Assembly (NCBI GenBank): GCA_903772945.1
Contig: CAICTM010000042.1
Coordinates: 91,590-155,589, forward strand
DNA from: Seminavis robusta
Taxonomy: Eukaryota; Bacillariophyta; Bacillariophyceae; Naviculales; Naviculaceae
DNA length: 64,000 nucleotides
Reading direction: 5' to 3'
Made by a program: the position numbers and the translations under genes. This document shows positions 1 through 10,729 of this stretch, piece after piece (position 1 is the first letter of the stretch; the number at the start of each line of letters is the position of its first letter). The notes below the pieces were generated by a model. That model worked only from the letters and a program-made list of their open reading frames with translations, was not told the DNA's origin and made no database searches.

Positions 1-493
1 AGCTAGACAAAACCCCTTGCCTATAAACATCTGGACTATACCAGGATCAATCCCAAAACCTAATCTTGTTATACTCAAGACGTTTGAACCTCAAAGAGTC
101 GTTTTCCCACAGCAACACCTGCACCTATCGTGCCAAAAGAGGATTCCAGGACAAGCAAAGCTCACTTTCTGTACTAACGCCAATCCCTTTCTCCTACTCC
201 TGGACCTAAAGACCCGAAATCTGGCCAACTCTGGGACAGGTCACCGCCCAACATCATGCCATGTCCGAGACGACTGCCTCAAAATCTGCTTGTCACGCCT
301 TTACAGGAAGCTACCATTGAGCATTCTACTGCGAAGATAGTGTAGAAAAGGATAGAAGGATAAAATTGTTTCTATTGGTAAAGACCCCTACTGGTACATA
401 TGTGCCTGATCAACTGGCTGGTGTTGTTGTTGAGAATCGTTTTGTCTCCTTGCCGGGCTGCTTTTCCTGCTGTCGTGGTGTTCTTGACTCACT
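1..493. other. Gene-free left edge
   Basis: No reading frame here has coding character, and I see no repeat or RNA. It lies downstream of the first minus-strand gene, so it probably holds that gene's 3' flank. Confidence 0.4.
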
Positions 494-910
494 CTACAGG
501 TCCCCGTGTCCGTTACCGGTATAGCCACAGTCCAAGACTATCTGAATCTCCGAAATGGGCGGCGGCGGCGGCTGTGGATGCGACTTGTCGGCCCTGTCCA
601 TCAAAAGGTCAAAGATTCGAGGTTCCCGCTTTGACTTGCCCATTCGGTAGTCAAGGAACTCTTTTAGCAGCTCTGTGCCCTGACCATCTCGTTTCAGTTC
701 TTGTACCAACTCAAGAATGTCATCCACATCACATTCGTCCAACATGGCACAAGATGAAGCCTGGTGGCAAGAAGACCTCCGTCGGCTCTTCTGGGAAGAT
801 CGTCCCTTGCCGTTTCGCTTGGAGCCACTTCTCTTATTCTTTGTCTTTTCCATTACAAAAGCAAGTGTATCAGCGTCGAGATCGCAGCTGTTGGAAGGGG
901 AGTTTCCCAT
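494..910 (-). CDS. MGN-family small protein A
   Basis: A 138-residue protein of unknown function and the first of five related genes in the left 20 kb. It starts MGNSPS, which fits the N-myristoylation pattern (Gly2, Ser6), so attachment to a membrane is likely but inferred. Residues about 20-55 are very rich in Lys, Arg and Ser. An acidic helical core follows, with CDVDDILELVQELKRDGQG and then LLKEFLDYR, closely matching MGN-B and MGN-C. A proline run and PISEIQIV come next; the same ISEI step ends MGN-B. The last ~15 residues are not shared with the paralogues, so the C-terminus has diverged or the stop has moved. It is a single exon. The start is fixed by the MGN match among paralogues and by an in-frame ATG. 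A TTGTGAG element lies about 100 bp upstream. Confidence 0.8.
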   Translation of the reverse strand: MGNSPSNSCDLDADTLAFVMEKTKNKRSGSKRNGKGRSSQKSRRRSSCHQASSCAMLDECDVDDILELVQELKRDGQGTELLKEFLDYRMGKSKREPRIFDLLMDRADKSHPQPPPPPISEIQIVLDCGYTGNGHGDL

Positions 911-1010
911 GATGTTGGCTGGATATTCAGTAGGGATTGAGGGTACAAGATCAATTGCAAAAAATAAATGGGTAGGTCAAGTGGTCAAGTCTTTCAATGA
1001 GATGATTGTG

Positions 1011-1022
1011 AATTGTGAGAAG
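1011..1022 (-). promoter_or_regulatory. TTGTGAG element upstream of MGN-A
   Basis: The plus strand reads AATTGTGAGAAG, so the coding strand has CTTCTCACAATT, 101-112 bp before the ATG. The same word lies upstream of MGN-B and MGN-C and a shorter form upstream of MGN-D. Whether it is a promoter or 5'-UTR element cannot be told from sequence. Confidence 0.45.
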
Positions 1023-1541
1023 ATGAGTTTTGAGGGGAGCCTACCGGTACCGCGAACGAGGATCGAACAGATCCCAAATCCGAACGTTCGGAGAAAAAGA
1101 CCAAAGCACGTTTAAAAAACAGCAATAGTACAAATTCAGATACTAGAAAGGTAAATCACAGTTTACCAAAAGGTAACTTCAAGTTTTCTTTACGTACTTT
1201 TTTGTTAACTGAACCTGGTACCGGTACCGGTCTCAGGCTTAGCTGTACACACATACCACCGTTTCTCGGAGAGGAACGAGAACGCAATCCTCTTGGAAGC
1301 AGGCCCTGAACGCTTTCGGGGAAGCCGATGTGGGGAGGCGGCCACAAGGAATGTCCGACAAACCAAACAAATCTCCGAGTCGATTGATTCATGTTCTGGC
1401 TACTAGTGGTACTGTACTCGTATTTTGCTCTCACCAAAAGGAAGATTTGGCACCTCGCCACCAGGTAAAAGAAAAGTGCGAGCTGCTAGCTAGCTAGTAG
1501 CCTAGTTGCCTCCCCAGATATGTTTGGCAACTATCGAAAAT
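1023..1541. other. Gene-free spacer with short palindromes
   Basis: No gene is supported. A GGTACCGGTACCGGT palindromic run lies near 1216-1230 and a GCTAGCTAGCTAG run near 1484-1497. Both motifs recur across the window. Confidence 0.4.
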
Positions 1542-2780
1542 TCATTTGCTGCACCCGCTGCCGGTTTGGTGCAAAACAAAGTGATGAGGTGTACTCTTGT
1601 CCTCCAAAGCATTCAGTAGTCTTGCCGGTGAAGTCAGATGGGCACGACCATTGGCATGAAGGTGGCGTTTTTTGTTTCCCATCAATGGCACTCGAATTGT
1701 TGTCTTTTCCGATTTCGTATTTTGTTTGTTGGAGGAGTCAACAATGTCCACACGTTGCCATTCCGTCCTGGGTTTACACTTCAAGTCACGACAACCCGCC
1801 CCGTAATCCTCGTTCCATAGTTCTACTCGTCGTTCTTTCTCTTTTGCCATGTAGTTGTCGTTGGAGTCATCCGCTGCTAGCCCAATTCCATCTGGAAGAA
1901 TCCCCTTTTCAATCAGGTCCTCTTGCACTCCACCAGGACCGTCACCTTGCCACACATTGAACAGTATAACCGATCTTTCGGTCCTGTCATCATCATCATC
2001 ATCATAGTCAAAATCTTCTTCTTCCTCCTCCTCTTCTTTTGCCAGCATCTCGTCTTGGTCATTTTCATTCATGAACCATAGTGAGGTTGGTTTGGGTACC
2101 GCATGCATGGCAGCCCCTGGGAATTTCAGGAGTCGCCCTGGCAGGGCCGGGACTGAAATCACCGATGTCGTTGCCGCATCCGAAACTGTTTGGCCGTTCC
2201 AACCACCCATTTGAGAAAAGACACAGGTCGGCCCTCGCAAGTCCGGTACCACATCTAGATACAGGACGTGTGCCCACGTTGGGCACCGAATGCTACCTTC
2301 CCGCAACAACAACTGTTCATCGATATCGGAATGAGCATCCAAGTTGATATACTCATCACGACTCCAGTATTCGACAACCCAGTCTGGATGCTGTTGTTGG
2401 TCTTTTTGTTGCAGTGACAGTAGTGGCATGAGTTCTGTAAGGATACTACATAGTGCTTGTTCCAGGGGAGTCATAAAGGGGTTGTCGTCAGTCCAGTGGA
2501 AGATGGACGAAGTCGGCCCGCATCGTTCCGCATGCTCCGTCGCAAGGTAGTGAAGTTCTTGGCACACTTCTGGAGATACGACGTTGTCAAAGACTTGAAC
2601 CTGGTCGGTCAGCGAATCCTGGTTGCTGTGGCTGGCTGTGGCAGAACGCTTCTGTCTCGAAATCCATCTTCTTGAGTGCTTCTGGCCAGCAGTAGACGCA
2701 AACCCGCAAACCAGAGAGCAAGGTATAAGCCTGCTCCCTGCCAGTAGCGCTATCAGAGTCAACAACAGACGTAACACCAT
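1542..2780 (-). CDS. 2-oxoglutarate/Fe(II) oxygenase-like protein, possibly plastid-targeted
   Basis: A single-exon protein of 412 residues. The double-stranded beta-helix fold of 2OG-Fe(II) oxygenases is supported by an HxD pair in NLDAHSDID (about H150, D152), a distal His in GAAMHAVPKP (about H226), and an Arg in RSVILFNVW (about R269) that would bind 2-oxoglutarate. Such enzymes hydroxylate a protein or small molecule while decarboxylating 2-oxoglutarate; the substrate is unknown. I chose the ATG at 2780 because it gives a hydrophobic leader (MVLRLLLTLIALLAG...). The leader is followed by Gly-Phe and a Ser/Arg/Lys-rich stretch, which resembles a diatom bipartite plastid presequence. The open frame runs on to 2987 but that extension looks non-coding. 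An unusual Glu/Asp-only stretch (about residues 249-265) sits inside the catalytic fold between the distal His and the Arg. Confidence 0.8.
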   Translation of the reverse strand: MVLRLLLTLIALLAGSRLIPCSLVCGFASTAGQKHSRRWISRQKRSATASHSNQDSLTDQVQVFDNVVSPEVCQELHYLATEHAERCGPTSSIFHWTDDNPFMTPLEQALCSILTELMPLLSLQQKDQQQHPDWVVEYWSRDEYINLDAHSDIDEQLLLREGSIRCPTWAHVLYLDVVPDLRGPTCVFSQMGGWNGQTVSDAATTSVISVPALPGRLLKFPGAAMHAVPKPTSLWFMNENDQDEMLAKEEEEEEEDFDYDDDDDDRTERSVILFNVWQGDGPGGVQEDLIEKGILPDGIGLAADDSNDNYMAKEKERRVELWNEDYGAGCRDLKCKPRTEWQRVDIVDSSNKQNTKSEKTTIRVPLMGNKKRHLHANGRAHLTSPARLLNALEDKSTPHHFVLHQTGSGCSK

Positions 2781-3224
2781 CGAATCTCCCACTTGACAAC
2801 ACAAAGGACAAGCCAAGCTAGCTAGCAAGAAGTCGGCGTTGGTGGTTGTGTGGTTGGCGTTGGGCCATGGGTCCTTTTTGTTGCCTGGAGTACCGCTCGG
2901 TTTTCGAAGCGAAATACTTCGTACGGTTTCGCCACCCACGCACCCCGAGAGCCAGCTTTCTACAAATACTTCCATTGCATGTGGCATCTGTCGTTTGCTG
3001 CTTCCTATATACTAGTAGTGGCATGGCTTTTGTATTGGTATGTGTTGTGGCATTAGTTAGTATTAGTTTCCCTGAGTGATTAGTTTACGTTGTGTTATTA
3101 TGACCAAGTTATGTGAAGAAGGTGGTTCGAGAGCGGAAGGTCATGGTGATGTTCCTCATATTATGATACAGGAGGTTTGCTTTGTACAGTACAAGTGGTG
3201 GTGGTGGTGGTCTGCGCATACCCA
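2781..3224. other. Intergenic spacer
   Basis: No gene is supported between the oxygenase and MGN-B. It probably holds the oxygenase 5' flank and the MGN-B 3' flank. A (GGT)n run lies near 3196-3210. Confidence 0.4.
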
Positions 3225-3593
3225 TTATGCAGCCCTTCCGATTCGGATCTCGGAGATGGGAAACTTGGCAGAAGATCTTTCTTCTGCGTCCAAAAGCTCC
3301 AGTATTTCCGAGGATTCTCTGGTGGAAGCTTCGCTGGCCTGAGCCTTGACAAACTCATTGAGGAGATTTTGACCTTCCTCATCCTTCTTGAGTTCATTGA
3401 TCATGGACAGAATATCCTTGAGATCACAACTTTCAAGAACTTTGGCAAGCAAAGGGTCCTCAGAATGAGTCTTTTTGCTGCCACTTTTGCGTCCTTTAGC
3501 AGTGCTGCTGCGTCGGCTCTGCTTCTTGCTGTTCTTGTCCAGCATAGCCATCAAAGCCTTGTCGGTCTTGGGGGAAGAGGTAGAGTTGCCCAT
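3225..3593 (-). CDS. MGN-family small protein B
   Basis: A single-exon protein of 122 residues and the second family member. It starts MGNSTS (Gly2, Ser6), so N-myristoylation is plausible. A Ser/Lys/Arg-rich segment covers residues about 18-45. The acidic core is CDLKDILSMINELKKDEEG followed by LLNEFVKAQ, which lines up residue for residue with MGN-A and MGN-C. The C-terminus ends FPISEIRIG, matching the PISEIQIV of MGN-A. No enzymatic motif is visible. The layout of anchored N-terminus, basic linker and helical core suggests an adaptor or membrane-associated regulator, but this is inference. Confidence 0.8.
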   Translation of the reverse strand: MGNSTSSPKTDKALMAMLDKNSKKQSRRSSTAKGRKSGSKKTHSEDPLLAKVLESCDLKDILSMINELKKDEEGQNLLNEFVKAQASEASTRESSEILELLDAEERSSAKFPISEIRIGRAA

Positions 3594-3650
3594 GGTTGAT
3601 AGATGAGTTTGGTTTGCTTGAGTAGCAGGTTTTGTTTTTGTGAAACTTGG

Positions 3651-3661
3651 AATTGTGAGAA
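3651..3661 (-). promoter_or_regulatory. TTGTGAG element upstream of MGN-B
   Basis: AATTGTGAGAA on the plus strand, 58-68 bp before the MGN-B ATG. It is identical over 11 bases to the copies upstream of MGN-A and MGN-C. Confidence 0.45.
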
Positions 3662-4513
3662 TTCATATACTTGCAACGAATTGGAATGCCAGGATGAAAT
3701 GGTGAGGAATGGTGAGTGATGATGAGGGCATGAAGCCACGTAAACCGCTTCGAGGTACCGGTATTGTGTCAGGGGCCAACCGGCAGATGTCAGTGATGGA
3801 TTTGAGTTGGCAGGAACTATAGTAAGAACCCCTTCACAATTGCCAGGTTGTCGTTGGCGTTCTCGTTTCGGAACAGGATGTCCAAGGGAGTTGGATGTTA
3901 TTGGCTGTTGGCTGACCACCACGTTCTACACGTGTTGAGTCTTTAATCCCTGGTCGTGGATCGTTCACTTTGAGGGATCTAGTGAGTTATCATGGTCACG
4001 AGTATAGTGCCCATGGTAATTCGATTTGTTAAATGATTTTGAAATCATGAAGCTCGTAGAATGCTCTTTTTTCGCTCCTTTAATTCCAACCCATTCATGG
4101 ATCCATCTTGATAGTCAAGGTTTAAAAAAGCTGTACGAAGACTTCGGTGTGCTCCACTACCAGTACTTACTTATCATACTTACTTGTGGAAAGTGAACTT
4201 CGCGATGACTTCCCGGATCCTACTACGACTGTACTAGTAAGATGTGACAGCTTTGTGACCAGCTACGTACCGTACGGTACCGTACGGAGTACGAGTATGG
4301 TATAAAACTATTAATACTGTATTTTAATAGCTAGCTGCTAGCTAGCTAGTAGTTGGTACGGTACCTGCAGCTGGTACAGTACATGGACATGTACGGTACG
4401 ACTGTACGTACCAGTACGCCAACAAGCCTCCAAAATGGCTAATTGCTAATTGCTAATGCACAATGCACGGTGGGCGAGATGCACGTCATGGTGCATGGTT
4501 GGCTTCATGTATG

Positions 4514-4862
4514 TACAGCCCTGGAGGTGTGCTGAGGACTATTCGATCTGCCACGCTGTCACGACGATAGCTATTGATAACGGTTCCGGTGCCATGGTTA
4601 TGGTTCACCATCAAGAGCGACTGCATGGCTGGTGGTGGATCTTCCGTGTACTCGTAATGGCCAAGATTTCAGACACCTGACTAATGGAAAGCTTCACAGC
4701 AACATTGCTTGCTACCATTGGTTTGTAAGTTGAGGCTCAGCTACCCGAGATGAGAGAGGTTTCTAACAGAAGGCCAAGCAGCTTTCCTCGAGACGGTGAT
4801 CGATCAACATGTCATGCACTCCAATAGAAGGGTTGAGAGACAATCCGTCGGGGATAGGATAT
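4514..4862 (+). repeat. Diverged direct repeat, copy 1
   Basis: Shares several blocks in the same order with 5123-5478: ACAGCCCTG, TATTGATAACGGT, CATGGCTGGTGGTGGATCTT, GCTCAGCTACCC, CTTTCCTCGAG and GAGAGACAATCCGT. The offset is about 610 bp. This reads as an old tandem duplication with many small gaps. No coding capacity is evident. Confidence 0.6.
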
Positions 4863-5122
4863 ATGTATTTGTATTTGTGAAACTTTGGTTTGTGTCAGCA
4901 GGCGCCGCAGATTTCGTTGGGTGTGTTTATCATTGTTTCTGGTGATTCTGGAGAAAGTCGAAGTATTTCAACGTTACCTTTAAAACCATTTCTGCACTCT
5001 CTATCTTCTACCCCTTATCTTAAGGATGAGTGGGGCGGCTACTCCGACGAGCTAACCAGCTTTGCTTGCACGATGCCCGAGATGGTACATGATTTGGTGG
5101 CAGGGTTTGCATATACCGGTAC

Positions 5123-5478
5123 AGCCCTGTACGTGTACCGAAGACTACTGGATCTGATCTGCCATCTGCCACGACGTCGATTGCTTGCTATTGATAACGG
5201 TACCACTTGAGTGATTAGGGTTGGCCTTCAACCCGTAAAAGAGTCGCTGCATGGCTGGTGGTGGATCTTCCGTGGTACATGTACTCGTATTATGGCCAAG
5301 CTATCAGATACTGGTACGATACCGGTACTATGGCGTATGCCAAGGCTCAGCTACCCCAGATAAGAGAGGAATCGGTATCTGACTAACTGAAGGCCGAGCA
5401 CCTTTCCTCGAGGCGATGATAATATATCCTCAACATGCACTAGCAGGGTCGAGAGACAATCCGTAAGGGATAGGATAG
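5123..5478 (+). repeat. Diverged direct repeat, copy 2
   Basis: Second copy of the 4514-4862 block, with the shared words in the same order and orientation. It ends about 270 bp beyond the 3' end of the LRR receptor gene. Confidence 0.6.
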
Positions 5479-5748
5479 GGCGCCAAACAGAGCCTGACGC
5501 AGTGAACGGGATGAAACGGATGCGAGAGGAAACTGGCGCTTGCTCTGCATCGACAGCGTGGGTGGAACAGGTTGCCTCTCGATGATGTAGCTGGGTACTA
5601 CATTCTACCGGTACAGCACCGTAATAGAATGGACGTCGAAGCCTCCACGACCTAGGATCTCTCCTCGGTACCTCTTTCCCCATGTAGAATGCATTTATGT
5701 AAGGGTTTGAAAGTCTACGGTCAGTCACTCGGTGACCCGTCGGGCTAG

Positions 5749-7964
5749 TTAGTAGCACGTTGAACAGCAATCGCATTCGAGCTCGTCTAGTAGGCAATCC
5801 GACGTGAACGTGTTCAGGGATGGCAACACGCAAAAGTCGCTGCCGATTGTCCCTGTGAGTTCATTCTTGTGCAGTTTCAGAGAATCTACGGCCAAAGAAA
5901 GAAAAACAAGTGAATGAGCAAGAGAAATTCCACCAAAGGAAGATCCCGTCAAAACATGGGAAATCCAATACACTGCTTACCCAATGCTTTGAGATTGCTC
6001 CACGCCTTGTCTGGAACGGGACCACTTAGGTGGTTGTCACTCAAATCTAGGTTCACAAGCGACTTTCCAAGGAGACCCAGTTCCGGTGGCAAGGTTCCCC
6101 GCATTCTGGACTTGGACAAGTTAACACTCACAATGGAATCTTGAGCATCACATGTCAAACCTTCCCAAACACAGACATGGGAGGCCGTCATCCAGTCAAG
6201 AAAGGCGAGTCGAGCGAGGTGTCGCCGAGTATCGTCTTTGTCTTTTTGCTTGATAGCAGTTCGGCTTGTAATGATAACGTGAGGAGCCGTGCTGGCCGGG
6301 ACTTTCGGATGCATGTCAAAGAAGAAGACGGCCATTGCATAGCGCTGCAACAGCAGTTGTGCGTCGTCACTGGTTTCTTTGGGGATGTCCATTTGCGCGG
6401 GATCATAGGTCGTAATCCACAACATTGCTTCCTGAGCTGCCGCGCTGTCGGTCACTGCGTCGACGTTATTGGTAGACGAGAGGAGATCCTCGAGTGCTTG
6501 CCTTCGTTCTTGGATAATGTCCGCTGAATAGAAGGGACTGTCGGTTTTGTCTAACGACGATGGTTCTTCTTTGGCTTCTGGTACCTCAGCAACAGCAACT
6601 GATGTAGAAGTATCGTTGCTGGTCGATTCTTGCGCGACCTTGTTCCAGACGACAGGCGACACGAGCAAGAAAATAGCCACAGCAATGCCCACCACAATCA
6701 AGACGGTCTTGCTGCAAATCATATGGCACATGAGAGAGAACTTTGAACGTTTCTTCTTTCGCTTGTGTTTGGGTTTCTTCTTCTTCTTGGGAAGATTTCC
6801 AACTTTTTCGGTATTCCTGCTCGTCGAACTAGCAGCTTCTCCCAGGAACAACTCGGCCATGGTCTTGTTTCGCTTTTGCTGGTCTTTGCCGCCTCTGGAA
6901 CCTCGACTGGACCAATCGTATTGTCCCGCCTCGGCATTCATGAGGTTGACGGATTGATCGACCGCACGCAGATTATGACGCTTGGCAAATGGATTCTCAA
7001 AGACTTCATCAATATCGGGTTCTTCTCCTTCAAAATCGACAAGATCATCCTCCGAATCACTGGTAACGTCCTCCGTTCCTTTGTTTGTGAGCGTCATTTG
7101 GGACATGTGAAGATTTTGGAGCGAATGCAGCGAATTGCTAATGGTTTCCAGCAACCCACCACCCGATGTTCGTTGCGACGACTGGCTGAGCCTGGCCGCA
7201 TCATTGCTGGGTAGAGGCGCAAGTTTGTCGGTGTACTTGGCCAGACCCATGGAAGCTCCCAAATCAAAGGCTCCACCGCCATTGTCGCTGTCGGAATCAT
7301 CCAAGTCGAGGAACCGCTGTGCTACACTGCTTCGCAACGAAGCTCCCATGGGGAGTGCCTTTGGGACAGTTTTCAAGTCGGTGAGACCGGGTAGACTACT
7401 AAATGAATCTTCTGCAATGGGTTCTGTGTTGTCATGGCTGCTACTATCCGCAGCATTTTCCATAGTAGTAATAGCCTTCTTGTGGGCACTTCCACTTCGG
7501 GGAGGATCAGTTGATTTTGTGCGTTTCCAATTGGTTTCGAGTAGAGACTTGGCATGTCGTCTCACAGTCTCTGGGTCCACGGCACTGGCACGTCGACGGC
7601 TACTACTACCGGGAGCTATCGCGCTACCACTGGCCATGGCAGACGCTGTCTCCCATCGTCTGGCACTCGTCGAAATGATTTCGCTTCCTCCCATGAGGTC
7701 TTCGCGTTTCTGGCTACTAGATCCACCACTGATTGCGTCGCCCAAATTGAGGCTGGTTCCTAACAATTCAGACTCTTCTTCTGCTGTCATCGGACGGCTA
7801 CGGCCCATGGAAGCCGAACGTGCTGGTGGGGTGGGGCCTCCTCCAGCGGAATCTGCGGTATGACTTCGTTGCAATCGAGGTCGATCTACTCTGGCTGGAG
7901 CAAGGCTGCTCTTGCTGGAGAGATTCCTCGTCTTTCTTGCTGCCCTCGGAGATGGCGTCGCCAT
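5749..7964 (-). CDS. LRR receptor-like membrane protein
   Basis: Two exons encode 706 residues: exon 1 at 7964-5981 and exon 2 at 5885-5749, with a 95-bp phase-1 intron (GTAAGC...CGTAG). The N-terminal ~390 residues are Ser/Arg-rich and disordered, with an acidic patch near 303-322. A Lys/Arg block (about 393-407) precedes one membrane segment (about 419-441), so the N-terminus is probably cytosolic. The outside part has an N-terminal cap (HVCVWEGLTC) and about three leucine-rich repeats (residues ~611-670, for example LVNLDLSDNHLSGPVP). It ends in a Cys-rich tail (DCLLDELECDCCSTCY) like other diatom LRR receptors. Exon 2 restores LKLHKNELTGTIG exactly in register, which supports the splice. 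There is no kinase domain. It is probably a surface receptor; the ligand is unknown. Confidence 0.85.
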
Positions 7965-10235
7965 GTTTATGCAAGTTACCAGCTAGCTAGAAGCTTAGCG
8001 TCGATCGTTGTTCAGCTTGTACGGTACCTTGTAGACCTGAAAGGTGATTCTACGAGAGAGTCGAGTCAAGACATTGCCAAGGGTTCTTGACAAGACCTCT
8101 GTCGCTGGACCTTTGGCAAGCAGTTCTGTGTTGCCGTGTTGCTTCGTTCAACCGCTTGAGTTGAGACGAAGTGAACAAGATAACTCTCAAGATAGATCGC
8201 TTGTCGAAAAGATTTATGGGCGGATTGCCGCCATGACCGCTTTGGAAGCGCACTGACGAGAAGCATTTGCTGCCCTGAGGTTTGCGCGTTTCCGCCACTG
8301 CACACATAATATACATATTCACAGCTCTATTCACTAAAATAAAGAGGATGGTGTCCCCTTGACCCATGATGGAAGCTCTGCAAGCCGGATCCCTTGCATT
8401 TCATGGGAGTGAAAGACCTGAAAAGTTGGCAGAACAGGGGTGCCATTATCTATTGTCTTGAACCATTAGAAAGACTCAAGATCCACCGTACCTTCTTAGT
8501 CAGAAAACGAGAGCTTGCACCCTGTGCCATTGGATTGGATTGCTTGCTTTGCACCACTAACTGTATTGGCAAAGAGCAATGAATCAAATCCGATTTCATG
8601 GGCAATGCTTCAGAATCTCCAAGTGATCTTTTCAGCATCACTGCAACATGTCACTCCATCTCTTGGACGCTTGGGCTGCAATTCGATCTATGAACAACAG
8701 CGTTGTCTGGCACTTGTCAACTGGAATGATCCGGTCAATCCAACTAGCACCCCTCTACTCAAGAATGGGTAGCTAGTGGGCAGTTCGGCATCGCGCCATT
8801 GGAACCGGATTCATTTCGAGCGAGTTGCTCTGACGACTGACGACGATATGGTTGATGCACTGGCTGTGCTTCGGGCTTCGGGTATAAGTACATGTACAGT
8901 GCTAAAATCGTATGTACCATAGATAGTCTAGCTAGATGTAGTGAGTGATTGGTGCTGGCGGGAAGTGGAAGGCTTCCTAATACCGGTACCTATAGCTTCA
9001 TAGCTTCAACGCTAATCAAATGTTGAATCTTGGCTGTTGTTTCACGAGTGTCAATTGCACAGCTAGTCGGGCAGCTGCGTTTCTACCCCCAACCACCGCC
9101 AAATCTTCGACAACCGCCCCCGCCAATCAGCTCTGGTTACTGACTGCTGGCACTGTTGTCTCGCTTGAAGGGCTTTCTGATACTATAGGAACCGGTGGGG
9201 CTGTAGGATGGCTGGATGGTGGAAATGCCAAGCTGCAAACTTTTACGTACAGAACATTCTTTGACCACCAGTTGCCTTGCCCCTTTCATTCGCACAGCAG
9301 CCAACGAACACCACCGTCGAGTACTATCGTATTTCCGACCACTGATCATCAGCAGCCCATCAGCCAAGATAAACAGCCTCCAATCAGCCAACCATAGAGC
9401 TGCAACCAATTGGTTTCCTAGGAACATTTCAGCTTGCTTGTAAGGATGATAGTTCTTTGAAAGAAAAGAAGCAATCTGATAGGAGTTCAAGAAACAGGAA
9501 GACAAAACAGTCGAGGTGGCTGGCAACCCTCTGCAGCTGGCTAGCTCCATCAAGCAACCAAGAGAAACAGCAGCCTCCAACCAACCAACCAAGCAACCAT
9601 AGAGCTGCAACCAACCCCTTTCCTTGCATCACTTCAACTTGCTTGCAAGGATGATACCTCTTTGAAAAAAAAGAAGCAATCTGTGAGAAGTTCAAGCAAC
9701 ACGAAGGCAGAACAGCCGAGGCCGCTACCCTCTGGCTGCGGCTATAGCATTCACTACAGGTCTGTATAGCCCGGGCCTTGTAGTAGTAGCTCGTGGAAAT
9801 GCCAAGCCCTTGTTCGACTCATGTTGACAATCACAGAATTCTCCATCTGTGGTCTCCGCAAGGGTGCGAAGGGCATTCTCGGTCATGGCTGGCCTCTACC
9901 CTGGCATACGACCGAAAGAGTCCTCAGTCGCTCCAAGAGAGTGAGAGTGTAGGCTTTGTCGCTGCCCTTGTCCGTCGGTGCTCCTATGAACCAATGAACT
10001 CTAGCTAGTAGCATGGCCAGATTACTTCAATCGCTCAAAGTAGGGTTCGTTCTTATGTTCTGGATTCAATGTATTATGTGCAGTTAATGGCTTATGGCTC
10101 TATTGGATAAAGGGATAGCTGGGTTGGAACTTGAGAGTAGTCTAAGAGAAGAGGAGATTCGATTCGATTCAAAGGCATGCAGGTAGGTGTATAGGAGAGG
10201 GGTATTTGAATTCAGGATGGTTGCAATAATCGCTC
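7965..10235. other. Gene-free region
   Basis: Only short, unconvincing frames are present. It contains the tandem duplication at 9370-9745 and probably the LRR gene promoter near 7965-8100. Confidence 0.4.
9370..9745 (+). repeat. Imperfect tandem duplication, ~205-bp unit
   Basis: AACCATAGAGCTGCAACCAA occurs near 9389 and again near 9595. Each is followed by a matching run: CTTGCTTG.AAGGATGATA, CTTTGAAA.AAAAGAAGCAA, GTTCAAG.AAC and AACAG.CGAGG. Two diverged copies with no clear coding content. Confidence 0.65.
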
Positions 10236-10640
10236 TCAACTGCCGAATTGAATCTCTGTGGGAATGGCAAACTCATCATCACTGCGGTCGGAATTGTCAT
10301 CCACAAGATCAAGCAAGCGAGGCTTGCGAGTGGACTTTCCCGTTTGGAAGTCCACAAACTCATCCAACAGCTTCTGTCCTTGATCGTTGCGCTTGAGTTC
10401 TTTCACGATAGCATAAATGTCATCCAAATCATAGTCATCCATCATGTTGCCGATATCCACTGGCGCAGACTTTCGGCTGTGATTGGAACCCTTGTCGAGA
10501 CAGTCCATGGACTTTTTCTTGCCCATGCTCTTGCTTCGACGTGGGGGTGCGCGCTTCATACCGCTTCGCTTCTTGGCCTTTTGGACTTTGATTTCATTCA
10601 ATGCAATCATAGCTTGGTCGACGCTCGGAGAGTTGCCCAT
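10236..10640 (-). CDS. MGN-family small protein C
   Basis: A single-exon protein of 134 residues. The ORF could open further upstream, but the ATG at 10640 gives MGNSPSVDQ, which matches the paralogues and supplies Gly2/Ser6 for myristoylation. Residues about 17-50 are basic (KKRSGMKRAPPRRSKSMGKK). The core YDLDDIYAIVKELKRNDQG, then LLDEFVDFQTGKSTRKPR, matches MGN-A especially well, including the GKS.R.PR.DL segment after the core. The C-terminus ends AIPTEIQFGS, related to the PISEI ends of A and B. A, B and C are thus one tight subgroup; D and E have diverged further. Function is unknown. Confidence 0.8.
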   Translation of the reverse strand: MGNSPSVDQAMIALNEIKVQKAKKRSGMKRAPPRRSKSMGKKKSMDCLDKGSNHSRKSAPVDIGNMMDDYDLDDIYAIVKELKRNDQGQKLLDEFVDFQTGKSTRKPRLLDLVDDNSDRSDDEFAIPTEIQFGS

Positions 10641-10718
10641 TGTGTTGATGTTGGTTTTAGTAGACACAAAAAGAAGATACTTTGGTTGGAGATTGTGTTT
10701 TAGTTTTCTCGACTTCGA

Positions 10719-10729
10719 AATTGTGAGAA
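10719..10729 (-). promoter_or_regulatory. TTGTGAG element upstream of MGN-C
   Basis: AATTGTGAGAA on the plus strand, 79-89 bp before the MGN-C ATG, identical to the elements at 1011 and 3651. Confidence 0.45.

Larger units (their letters stand above)
3662..5748. other. Gene-free region with a diverged duplication
   Basis: No coding region is supported over about 2 kb. It holds nested GTAC and CTAG palindromes (near 4268-4290 and 4328-4400) and the two duplicated blocks listed separately. Confidence 0.4.

Noticed and set aside
1050-1110. Second tRNA-like T-arm (GATCTGTTCGATCC, minus strand)
   Set aside because: The stems do not pair in tRNA spacing and no matching acceptor strand is present.
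2781-2987. N-terminal extension of the 2OG oxygenase frame
   Set aside because: The downstream ATG gives a clean signal-peptide-like leader; the extension has no such character.
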